Below, in pieces: positions 49,648-57,380 of a stretch of DNA of 64,000 nucleotides. The stretch is from Candidatus Neomarinimicrobiota bacterium (GTDB taxonomy: Bacteria; Fidelibacterota; UBA2242; B5-G15). The stretch is from NCBI GenBank assembly GCA_017656425.1, contig JACDNV010000001.1:266132-330131 (forward strand). Direction: 5' to 3'. A model generated the notes under the pieces. It ran no database searches, was not told the DNA's origin, and worked only from the letters and a program-made list of their open reading frames with translations. The position numbers and the translations under genes are program-made. Each line of letters starts with the position of its first letter. Position 1 is the first letter of the stretch.

Positions 49648-50364
49648 TTAAATTTCAATCAATTCAATATTTCCTTTTACTCCTAATTTATCATTTTTTA
49701 TTACTAAAATACCATCTATTTCATCTTGTTTAGTAGCCTTTGAAACAATCATTTCAATATCATTTTCATTCTTTATCATATTGGCTATAGAGGTAGCCAC
49801 TGCATCAGCCAAAATTGTTGACTTTGAAACCACGACTACAGCATCCGCCTTCCCAAAGCTTAAAGAATGTCCAACAGTCCCCGATGAGGTACAGACTCCT
49901 ATCGGCATTATTTTAGCTTTTATTTTTATTCCTATTCTGCCTGAAAAAACCGAATCACCAGCGTATATAGCTATATTCCTATCCTTTTTTGAACTTAAAA
50001 ATATATCTCCCCCATTCTCTATTATCACTTCATCAGTATATTTTAAAAGGTCTTTACCAACATATTCGGCAACAGCCCCAGCCACGCCCGCCATGGGACC
50101 AACATCTGCAACCCTACTATAAAAAATCATATCTTTTACAATATCAGGTGCCATTCGGTCATCATTAATTGGATTCAAACTTTTTAAGAACTCAGGACGT
50201 TTCCGAACGTAATCCTCAAGAATTCTTCTATACCTGTCAAGCAATCCTACCGCTTCAATAGATAAATCACGATCACTTTGAATAAAAAGCTCACTTTCTT
50301 TTATTCTGACTGTAAAAGAAATCAAATCCTTTGTTTTACACCAGCTTTGATAAAATCTTTCCAT
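49648..50364 (-). CDS. UPF0280 (COG2122, ApbE-like) protein of the homocysteine cluster
   Basis: 238 residues from ATG 50364, which overlaps the stop of the ferredoxin gene (TAATG); the frame extends upstream but inside that gene. Motifs: DVGPMAGVAGAVAEYVG, VIIENGGDIFL, GVCTSSGTVGHSLSFGKADAVVVVSKS, LADAVATSIANMI. From memory, COG2122 proteins co-occur with DUF39 and NIL-ferredoxin genes in anaerobes and are implicated in making homocysteine without the usual sulfhydrylation route. That exact trio is present here. Confidence 0.85.
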   Translation of the reverse strand: MERFYQSWCKTKDLISFTVRIKESELFIQSDRDLSIEAVGLLDRYRRILEDYVRKRPEFLKSLNPINDDRMAPDIVKDMIFYSRVADVGPMAGVAGAVAEYVGKDLLKYTDEVIIENGGDIFLSSKKDRNIAIYAGDSVFSGRIGIKIKAKIMPIGVCTSSGTVGHSLSFGKADAVVVVSKSTILADAVATSIANMIKNENDIEMIVSKATKQDEIDGILVIKNDKLGVKGNIELIEI

Positions 50365-50771
50365 TAAAATGTTGCCTCCATAGCTCCTACCGGGCATGCA
50401 AGGATGCAGTGTTCACAAGCAATACAATCATCTTCGATAAATTCTACTTTCATTGTATCTATATCCATTAATAAAGCTTTGGTAGGACAGACTGAAATAC
50501 ATACTCCACAGTGTACACACTTTTCATCGTTCTTCATTATTCTTTGTTTTAATGTCTGTATTATTATTCCCTTAGATTTCAAATATTCGATACCTTCATT
50601 GTAATTTTTATCTTTACCTTTTAATTCTATAACCAACAGACCCTCTTCATCCGGGGTAACATAAGCCTTCAGTATATTAAACTCCAGATCAAAATCTTTT
50701 ACAAGCTTACATATAATCGGTTGATCTACAAGACTTGGTGGGAATTTTAGTACAATCTTTTTATTTATCAT
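50364..50771 (-). CDS. NIL-domain ferredoxin of the homocysteine cluster
   Basis: 135 residues. N-terminal NIL (ACT-like) domain: KIVLKFPPSLVDQPIICKLVKDFDLEFNILKAYVTPDEEGLLVIEL. C-terminal 2x[4Fe-4S] ferredoxin: CVHCGVCISVCP and CIACEHCILACP. The likely electron carrier for reductive sulfur insertion by the DUF39 partner. 15 bases after DUF39; overlaps UPF0280 by one base. Confidence 0.9.
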   Translation of the reverse strand: MINKKIVLKFPPSLVDQPIICKLVKDFDLEFNILKAYVTPDEEGLLVIELKGKDKNYNEGIEYLKSKGIIIQTLKQRIMKNDEKCVHCGVCISVCPTKALLMDIDTMKVEFIEDDCIACEHCILACPVGAMEATF

Positions 50772-50786
50772 TTATTTACCTCACAT

Positions 50787-51971
50787 TTACCTTATAATTT
50801 TTACTTCTTTCTCCCAGCCTGGGAGCCTTTCCACAGGTTCCGTTAATAAAAACTTGCCTTCCTCAATCCACTTTTTTAATTCATTAGCAATCTTTCTTGC
50901 CATATAATAACTTGCAAGAGATCCAGTTGGTATTCCTTTCCCACATATTTTTATCTCGCCACTTCTCAATTCTTTATAGGTAACCTCTTTAATAATTTCC
51001 CCCGTTCCTTGAGGATAAGCCCGACTGTAATCAACTACAGGAGCATAAATATCGACATCACTTACAGAAGTATAAAATGCCATTTCTTCATCTAATATAG
51101 GGATAGGTATCCCCATCCCAACATAAAGAGAAGCACCATAACCGGTAATTGATGCTCCTTTCAAATATTCCGGGCTCATTTGTTTTAAATCACCAATAAC
51201 CGCTATCGTACCCGCAGGTCTCTTGGGCACACCTCTTTCAGTTCTCTCTACATCAGGATTATGCTGTGTGCCATACCAGGATATATAACCAACCCCACCA
51301 CCTAGAAAAATTCTGGTGCCTATACCAATAGTCTTATAAAATGGGTCATTTAAAAGCGGAGACAATTGACCGGCGCTGGAGTAATTGGCATTTCCCATCC
51401 TTGGTCTTAAAACGCCCAAATATGTATAAATCACTTTATCCGAAAGATTTACAGCAACATTATAGTTTTGATAACTATTTCGCGGGTTATAAAGAATAGC
51501 ATTTCGAAGATTTTTAATATTTATAAATTCATCCAGCTCTTTGCCCGGATAGCAATCTGTACCGTATGCTTCAACTTTTAAATGAACATCTTTACCCGCA
51601 ACCAGATCCTCAATTACATGTCCTCCACCATATCTAAACCTACCAGGATAATATTTATTTTTTGGATCATCCTCAGGTAGCGCCGTCGCCCCTATTAAGA
51701 CATCAAGCGCAGCATATCCTGCATATGCTGGTACATCATTAAGATAACACTTACCGCCACCTATTTTTATCGTAGGTTTCCTTGGACCTATATTGAAATA
51801 AGCACCACTGGAGCACATTGGACCGAAGGTCCCCGTAGTTACTACGTCTACCTCCTTTACAGCACGAGACTCGCCCTTTTTCCTTACTATTTCTATCATC
51901 TCCTCTGCTGTGACAACTACTGCTTTACCAGATTTTATTTTCTCATTAATTTCCTGAATTGTCTTTCCCAT
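50787..51971 (-). CDS. DUF39 / COG1900 homocysteine biosynthesis protein
   Basis: 394 residues. Family landmarks VVTTGTFGPMCSSGAYFNIGP (conserved Cys), KIGGGKCYLNDVPAYAGYAALDVLIGA, EAYGTDCYPG (conserved Cys), GIGTRIFLGGGVGYISWYGTQH, KRPAGTIAVIGDLKQM. In methanogens the homologue helps convert aspartate semialdehyde plus sulfide to homocysteine (from the literature, named from memory). First gene of an eleven-gene co-directional run. An insertion sequence lies 147 bases upstream, between the gene and a good promoter. Confidence 0.9.
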   Translation of the reverse strand: MGKTIQEINEKIKSGKAVVVTAEEMIEIVRKKGESRAVKEVDVVTTGTFGPMCSSGAYFNIGPRKPTIKIGGGKCYLNDVPAYAGYAALDVLIGATALPEDDPKNKYYPGRFRYGGGHVIEDLVAGKDVHLKVEAYGTDCYPGKELDEFINIKNLRNAILYNPRNSYQNYNVAVNLSDKVIYTYLGVLRPRMGNANYSSAGQLSPLLNDPFYKTIGIGTRIFLGGGVGYISWYGTQHNPDVERTERGVPKRPAGTIAVIGDLKQMSPEYLKGASITGYGASLYVGMGIPIPILDEEMAFYTSVSDVDIYAPVVDYSRAYPQGTGEIIKEVTYKELRSGEIKICGKGIPTGSLASYYMARKIANELKKWIEEGKFLLTEPVERLPGWEKEVKIIR

Positions 51972-52109
51972 ATCAGGCTACCCTCATTGTTAAAATATTC
52001 TGGGAAAGTTAAAAATTTTAATAATAGTTTGAAAATTAAAATAATAAAGACACAATTTAATAAAGACCAAAGATTTGTTATTTCTTGCTAATTATCGATT
52101 ATAGCTTTT
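51972..52109. other. leader between the insertion sequence and the DUF39 gene
   Basis: AT-rich; no gene, riboswitch or terminator recognised. Before the insertion it would have been continuous with 53408-53598. Confidence 0.4.
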
Positions 52110-52117
52110 GAAAAATG

Positions 52118-53399
52118 GGCTATACTGGTATTTTTATGGGTAAAGGCTTAATCCACCGAGAAAAAACATGATAGCTGTTCTTAGATTTTCATATCTCTTA
52201 AAACACCTGGCTGTAAAAATAATCTCTTGAATAATCGAATTCATTGTCTCTGATATCGAATTGGTAATCTTATGTATGACATAATTGATTATACCTGATG
52301 TATGTTTGATAAAAAGATTTACTACCTCAATAATTGGCCTTAATCCCGTCTCTCTTGCATTATAAACCCACTCTGTAAAAAAGAACTTTGCATCATTTAT
52401 TGATTGACTGTTAAAATATTCTCTGAAGTTCTCTTTCACTAACCATGCTTGAGAGGTCTTTAGATTAATATCACGTATCTGTTGAAATCTTGTCCTTTGC
52501 TTATCAGTCCACTTCTCTTGATTCTTAAGAAAGATATATCGACTACCCTTGAGAATCTTTCTCTCTTTAATAGATATAGCCCTCATCTCTTCTCTTCTTA
52601 CTGAATCAACCGCATTGTTCAGATATTTCATTAAATGAAATCTATCGTGGACTATATCTGCTGACTTTAAACATTCTCTGGTAGCATTTATGTATGGTCT
52701 CCACATATCCATGCAAACCGCTTTTACTCCCTCTCGTTGCTTTGTGTCTAATGTGTTTCTGATTAACGATAAAGCCGAACTTTTTTGTCTACCTTCAATA
52801 AGTCCTAATACACGCTTTTTATCAATATCTGTTAACACTGTTATGTAACTATGTCCTCGACGATAACTCTTCTCATCTATACCTACATAACTTATCTCTC
52901 CACTCAACTCCCGACGGGATAAACCCCTCTCTACAGCCCTTTGCATTATCCTGTGTACCTGATCAAAACTTATTCGTAATATCTCTCCTACCTTCTTCTG
53001 TTTCTTAAATAACAATAACATGTCTATGGCTAATCTCTCAAATAAAATTGTAAAACGACTATGAGACTCCGACCAGGGAACTTCTATACTTAATACACCA
53101 TGCTTTGAACATTTAACCCGTGGAACTGAACATACTATAAAGGTCTTTAGTTGACAGGTATCTAAGTGCCTCCATCTCCTCTCCCTTCGATGATCGTAAA
53201 TACTACATTCTCTACCACACTCAGGACATTTCGCTGTGTTAGACACGTATTCAACCTTAACAAGAACCTCTTCATCTTCAAGAGAAAGTTCAACCCCGGT
53301 AACTTCCCAGGGATATTCAATCCCTAATATCTGCTGATATAATTCCTTGCTCTTCATACCTAATTCTAACTATTTATCCACACAAAATCCAGTAGTGCC
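52118..53399 (-). mobile_element. intact ISL3-family insertion sequence (1282 bp)
   Basis: Left end GGCTATACTGGTATTTTTATG (from 52118) and right end, read inward on minus, GGCACTACTGGATTTTGTGTG (from 53399) form imperfect terminal inverted repeats of 26 bases (19 matching). Flanking 8 bases are identical, GAAAAATG at 52110-52117 and 53400-53407, the duplication length usual for ISL3. One complete transposase gene inside. The exact duplication and intact gene imply recent insertion and probable activity. Confidence 0.95.
52134..53357 (-). CDS. ISL3-family transposase
   Basis: 407 residues, full length for the family. N-terminal Zn-finger CPECGRECSIYDHRRERRWRHLD, HTH region LLLFKKQKKVGEILRISFDQVHRIM, then the DDE core: YVGIDEKSYRRGHSYITVLTD (first Asp), KAVCMDMWRPYINATRE (second Asp) with VHDRFHLMKYLN after it, and a C-terminal segment with NSISETMNSIIQ. 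The stop codon falls inside the left inverted repeat. Confidence 0.95.
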   Translation of the reverse strand: MKSKELYQQILGIEYPWEVTGVELSLEDEEVLVKVEYVSNTAKCPECGRECSIYDHRRERRWRHLDTCQLKTFIVCSVPRVKCSKHGVLSIEVPWSESHSRFTILFERLAIDMLLLFKKQKKVGEILRISFDQVHRIMQRAVERGLSRRELSGEISYVGIDEKSYRRGHSYITVLTDIDKKRVLGLIEGRQKSSALSLIRNTLDTKQREGVKAVCMDMWRPYINATRECLKSADIVHDRFHLMKYLNNAVDSVRREEMRAISIKERKILKGSRYIFLKNQEKWTDKQRTRFQQIRDINLKTSQAWLVKENFREYFNSQSINDAKFFFTEWVYNARETGLRPIIEVVNLFIKHTSGIINYVIHKITNSISETMNSIIQEIIFTARCFKRYENLRTAIMFFLGGLSLYP

Positions 53400-53428
53400 G
53401 AAAAATGAAATAAAGAAACAACTTAATA

Positions 53429-53459
53429 AATATAGCCTTTCTATATGTAGTTTTGTCAA
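53429..53459 (-). promoter_or_regulatory. promoter now cut off from the DUF39 operon by the insertion
   Basis: On minus, TTGACA (53459-53454), then CTATAT or TATATT (53435-53429) at 18-19 bases. It points toward the insertion sequence and, beyond it, the DUF39 operon. The remaining 53460-53598 is AT-rich with no gene. Confidence 0.45.
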
Positions 53460-53598
53460 ACGCTTAAATATGAATTTGGTTAATCAGTTTGCATCGGGAT
53501 ATAAAATTTAATACAATGGTAGTATCTTAGCACTCATTTAAATACATATTGTTTTAATTATCCAACAATAAATGTATTGTCAGTGTGTTATCTATAAA

Positions 53599-55320
53599 TT
53601 ATAAAAGAATCTCATCTGCGTGCATGATATCGGAGAATTCTTCGTTTTTAATTCTCTCAATATTTCTATTTGCTTTGCCGAGTGCATCGATTATGTAACG
53701 ATTGGCAATATAGATCTTTCTATTATTAATTTCTGCTTCATCCAGAAGTAAATATCCGATATATAGGTAACTGTATAACTCCACAAGGTCCTGTGCTGCT
53801 ACATCCTGAAAATCGTTATCCTTCTTTTCTCTAACATATTCCAGAGACTCCAGAAATATCTCCCTTATTTTCTTCAAAATTTCGTTCAATCTACTAAGAT
53901 TTCCCCGATACTGCTTATTCATCTTTTCATTAAAATAATCCTGAAGAATATCATTTATAACACCACCTATCGCTGCTACTATTTGCATCTGAGATGTACC
54001 TTCGTAAATATTTGTTATCCTTACATCACGATAAAGTCTTTCAATTGTAAAATCTTTCATATAGCCAGTACCACCATGAATTTGGAGGGCATCATAACAT
54101 ATTTTATTTGACGTCTCTGTAATTACATATTTTGTCATCGGAGTAAGCATATTGGCAATTTTAGTAACCTCTTTCAACCTTTTGTTATCCTCAGAAAAAT
54201 CTTTTCCGACGGCTTTATATTTTTTTATCTTTTTCTCAAGAGCATTTTTTAAATCCACCCAATAAGACGTAGAATACAATAAAGACCTACATGCTTCAAG
54301 CGATACTTTCATATCAATCAGCATATTTGTTACCACAGGTATATCGTAAATTGGACGTCCAAACTGTACCCTTTCCCTTGCATATTTCAAAGCCTCTTCA
54401 TAAGCTGCCTGAGCTATGCCCAGAGCCTGAGCGGAGACACCAAGTCTTGCTCCATTCATCAAATCCATAACATATTTTATTAATCCAAACTTTCTTTGCC
54501 CAATCATCTGTGCAGGTGTATCGTTGAACTGTAGTTCACATGTAGGTGATCCGTGAATTCCAAGTTTATCCTCAATCCTTCTAACTACTAGTGAATCGTC
54601 ATTGTAGCAGACAAATAAACTTAAACCTCTTGCATCTTTTGTCCCTGGCTCGGAGCGTGCTAATACAAGCAATACATCGCCACATCCGTTTGTAATAAAT
54701 CTCTTCACGCCTCTCAAACGCCATGTACCATTCTCATCTTGATACGCAGAAAGTTTAACAGCCTGTAAATCAGATCCTGCATCGGGCTCTGTCAAAGCCA
54801 TAGCACCTGTAAATTTGCCACTTGCAAATCCAGGGAGAAATTCCCTCTTCTGCTCCTCACTACCATATTTATTTATTGTCTCCGCTATATCCTGAAGCCC
54901 AAATAAATTCATTAGCGACGCGTCAGCACGGGAAACCATTTCTATCGCCATCATGTAAATCGATGTAGGAAAATTTAACCCACCATATTCCCTTGGCAGA
55001 GTCATTCCCATCAGTTCAGCCTGAGACAATCTATTAAGATTTTCTTTTGTCCCTTCGGCATAATAAACCTTTCCATCTACTAATCTATTACCCTCTCTAT
55101 CAACATCTTCCGCACTTGGCGCAATAATATTTGCTGAAATATCACCCACAATTTCCAAAACTTTTCTATAACTATCCATCGCATCTCCGTAGTCGGATGG
55201 TGCATAGGGAAATCTCTCCGTCTGTGTATAATCATCCTCAATAATTCTTACTATCTCTTCCAGATTTAGTTTTTCAAAGTGAAAAAGTAAATCCTTATTA
55301 TCTATAAAAAAATTCTCCAT
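53599..55320 (-). CDS. acyl-CoA dehydrogenase with long C-terminal domain
   Basis: 573 residues, longer than the usual 380. FAD-dependent dehydrogenation of acyl-CoA, electrons to ETF. Family motifs: TGAMALTEPDAGSDLQAV, RGVKRFITNG, DKLGIHGSPTCELQF, GARLGVSAQALGIAQAAYEEALKYARERVQFG, CYDALQIHGGTGYMKDFTIERLYRDVRITNIYEGTS (the catalytic-region Glu in YEGTS). The extra 110 residues at the end resemble the C-terminal domain of long ACADs. 5 bases after etfA; substrate chain length unknown. Confidence 0.93.
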   Translation of the reverse strand: MENFFIDNKDLLFHFEKLNLEEIVRIIEDDYTQTERFPYAPSDYGDAMDSYRKVLEIVGDISANIIAPSAEDVDREGNRLVDGKVYYAEGTKENLNRLSQAELMGMTLPREYGGLNFPTSIYMMAIEMVSRADASLMNLFGLQDIAETINKYGSEEQKREFLPGFASGKFTGAMALTEPDAGSDLQAVKLSAYQDENGTWRLRGVKRFITNGCGDVLLVLARSEPGTKDARGLSLFVCYNDDSLVVRRIEDKLGIHGSPTCELQFNDTPAQMIGQRKFGLIKYVMDLMNGARLGVSAQALGIAQAAYEEALKYARERVQFGRPIYDIPVVTNMLIDMKVSLEACRSLLYSTSYWVDLKNALEKKIKKYKAVGKDFSEDNKRLKEVTKIANMLTPMTKYVITETSNKICYDALQIHGGTGYMKDFTIERLYRDVRITNIYEGTSQMQIVAAIGGVINDILQDYFNEKMNKQYRGNLSRLNEILKKIREIFLESLEYVREKKDNDFQDVAAQDLVELYSYLYIGYLLLDEAEINNRKIYIANRYIIDALGKANRNIERIKNEEFSDIMHADEILL

Positions 55321-55325
55321 AACCC

Positions 55326-56342
55326 TTACCTCAATTTATGTTTAAAGACCTCAATAAACATTGGAATTACTTCCATGGCATTACCAACAATTTTATAATG
55401 GGCAATGTCAAAAATTGGTGCCTCTGGATCTGTATTTATTGCTATTATCTTCTTTGCCTCTTGCATGCCAGCTCTATGCTGTATTGCACCCGAAATACCA
55501 CAAGCAATATACAACTTCGGTCTAACAGTTACCCCTGTTTGCCCAATTTGTCTCTCATGTTCTATAAAACCAGCATCAACAGCTGCTCTGCTACCACCAA
55601 CTTCACCACCCAATAGATGTGCAAGCTCATACAAAATTTTAAAATTCTCCCTCGAACACATCCCGTATCCACCTGCCACTATAATCTGGGCTGACTTCAG
55701 ATCAACTTTTTTCTCGGATCTACACTGCTCTACGATTTTTATAACTTCATCGATAGAATCAGATTTATACTCAAAACGGGTTATTTTCCCTTCGTTGTAA
55801 CCCGGGATTTCAACCTTTTCCATCACTCCTTCGCGTACCGTCGCCATCTGAGTCGGGCTATCCGGCGAGATAATTGTAGCTATTATATTACCACCAAATG
55901 CTGGTCTTATCTGTAGAAGGAGATTTTTATATTCTTTCCCAAGATATCTCACATCAGAAATCTGCAAATCAGTACAATCAGCTGTCAGACCACTTCTTGT
56001 AGCAGAAGCTACTCTTGGAGCAAGGTCTCGACCTATATGAGTAGCTCCAAAAATCACCACTCTTGGTTTCAGTCTGGTTACCAGATCAATAATTACCCTG
56101 GCATATGGTAATGTCAAATAGTACTTCAACTTCTCATGATCAATTAGTAATACCTCATCCGCACCAAATCTGAACGTTTCCTTAGCGATATTTTCTACTT
56201 TATACCCGAGAAGAACCGCCACTAGCTTCTCATTAAGTGTATTTGCAAGCTTTCTACCTTTAGATAACAACTCAAAGCTTACATCAGCAGGTTTTCCATC
56301 CCTCTGCTCTATAAAAACCCAAACATTACTATTCTCACTCAT
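55326..56342 (-). CDS. etfA: electron transfer flavoprotein alpha subunit
   Basis: 338 residues. N-terminal SNVWVFIEQRDGKPADVSFELLSKGRKLA, ATHIGRDLAPRVASATRSGLTADCTDL, and the C-terminal FAD domain VAGGYGMCSREN, GEVGGSRAAVDAGFIEHERQIGQTGVTVRPKLYIACGISGAIQHRAGM, IIAINTDPEAPIFDIAHY. All FAD-contact segments are present. Between etfB and the dehydrogenase with 5-11 base gaps: one operon, one electron path. Confidence 0.95.
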   Translation of the reverse strand: MSENSNVWVFIEQRDGKPADVSFELLSKGRKLANTLNEKLVAVLLGYKVENIAKETFRFGADEVLLIDHEKLKYYLTLPYARVIIDLVTRLKPRVVIFGATHIGRDLAPRVASATRSGLTADCTDLQISDVRYLGKEYKNLLLQIRPAFGGNIIATIISPDSPTQMATVREGVMEKVEIPGYNEGKITRFEYKSDSIDEVIKIVEQCRSEKKVDLKSAQIIVAGGYGMCSRENFKILYELAHLLGGEVGGSRAAVDAGFIEHERQIGQTGVTVRPKLYIACGISGAIQHRAGMQEAKKIIAINTDPEAPIFDIAHYKIVGNAMEVIPMFIEVFKHKLR

Positions 56343-56353
56343 AAAAATCTCCT

Positions 56354-57244
56354 TTAACCAAAAATTCTATCTGCCATTAGTTCATCTATCAGCCTACCCA
56401 AGCCTTCCTTTGTAGGCTCTATCACGACAGGTTCCTTTGATGCTAAAACTACCGAATCTATTTTATATACTTTCGTTGGTGAACCTCTAAGACCGCACCG
56501 CTCTTCAGGAAGTTGTAATTCTTTCGCTGTTATAGTCTTTATTAGTAAGCCTTTATCATCATATTCCTTGATTAAATTATCAAGATATGGAACCTGTGTG
56601 TCATCAATTATCTCGCTCAGTTCAAAAATAGTCTTTGCTTTTTTATAATACATTACCCTTTTGGCCGAGAACGGTCTTGGTTCAGCTGCATCCTTTACAA
56701 TAGTCAACAGTACAGGTAATCTGGACTCAACGATTTCATACCCGCCATCAATTCTTTTTTTCACAATTATATGGTCTTTATCCAGCTCCAGAATTTCCTC
56801 CGTATAGGTTATCTGTGGGATACCGAGTTTTTCAGCAGTCTGAGGACCCACCTGTGCTGTGTCTCCGTCAATAGCCTGCCTTCCCGCCATAATTAAGTCA
56901 AATTCGCCAAGATATTTAATAGCCTCACTCAGGACATAACTCGTCGCAAGAGTATCAGCACCGGCAAACTTTACATCGGATATTAAATAAACCTTGTCTG
57001 CCCCCATATATAGACTCTCTCTTAATATATCCGCAGCCCTCGGTGGACCCATTGATATCACAGTTACACTACCACCATATTTTTCCTTAACTCTTAACGC
57101 AATTTCAAGAGCAACCTTGTCCTCAGGATTAAAAATTGCAGGTAGTTTTGAACGATTAATTGTACCATCCTCTTTCATCACGTTGCCAGTTATGTTTGCT
57201 GTATCGGGTACCTGCTTTACTAATACCACAACTCTATAAGACAT
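56354..57244 (-). CDS. etfB: electron transfer flavoprotein beta subunit
   Basis: 296 residues from ATG 57244 (SD GAGGG; the open frame to TTG 57256 adds four residues). VVLVKQVPDTANITG, INPEDKVALE-like FNPEDKVALEIALRVKEKYGG, VISMGPPRAADILRESLYMGADKVYLI, MAGRQAIDGDTAQVGPQTAEKLGIPQITY are typical. It is longer than the common 250-residue EtfB because of a C-terminal stretch present in many anaerobes. Bifurcation cannot be judged from these motifs alone. Confidence 0.95.
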   Translation of the reverse strand: MSYRVVVLVKQVPDTANITGNVMKEDGTINRSKLPAIFNPEDKVALEIALRVKEKYGGSVTVISMGPPRAADILRESLYMGADKVYLISDVKFAGADTLATSYVLSEAIKYLGEFDLIMAGRQAIDGDTAQVGPQTAEKLGIPQITYTEEILELDKDHIIVKKRIDGGYEIVESRLPVLLTIVKDAAEPRPFSAKRVMYYKKAKTIFELSEIIDDTQVPYLDNLIKEYDDKGLLIKTITAKELQLPEERCGLRGSPTKVYKIDSVVLASKEPVVIEPTKEGLGRLIDELMADRIFG

Positions 57245-57322
57245 AACATCCCTCAAATTTTAGCTTCAAACTTATAAAAAAGATTAAAAAAATAAAAACA
57301 ATACATCGAATTTAAAATTATG

Positions 57323-57357
57323 AAAAAAGGCTGCACCAGTCAATGACCAGCACAGCC
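57323..57357 (-). terminator. intrinsic terminator between the M16 protease gene and etfB
   Basis: On minus, GGCTGTGCTGGT (57357-57346) pairs with ACTGGTGCAGCC (57340-57329) over 12 pairs, several of them G-U, followed by TTTTTT (57328-57323). Ends the M16 transcript 24 bases after its stop. The G-U pairs fold well only as minus-strand RNA, which fixes the direction. Confidence 0.8.
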
Positions 57358-57380
57358 CTTTATATGGGGAGGGGAATTAT

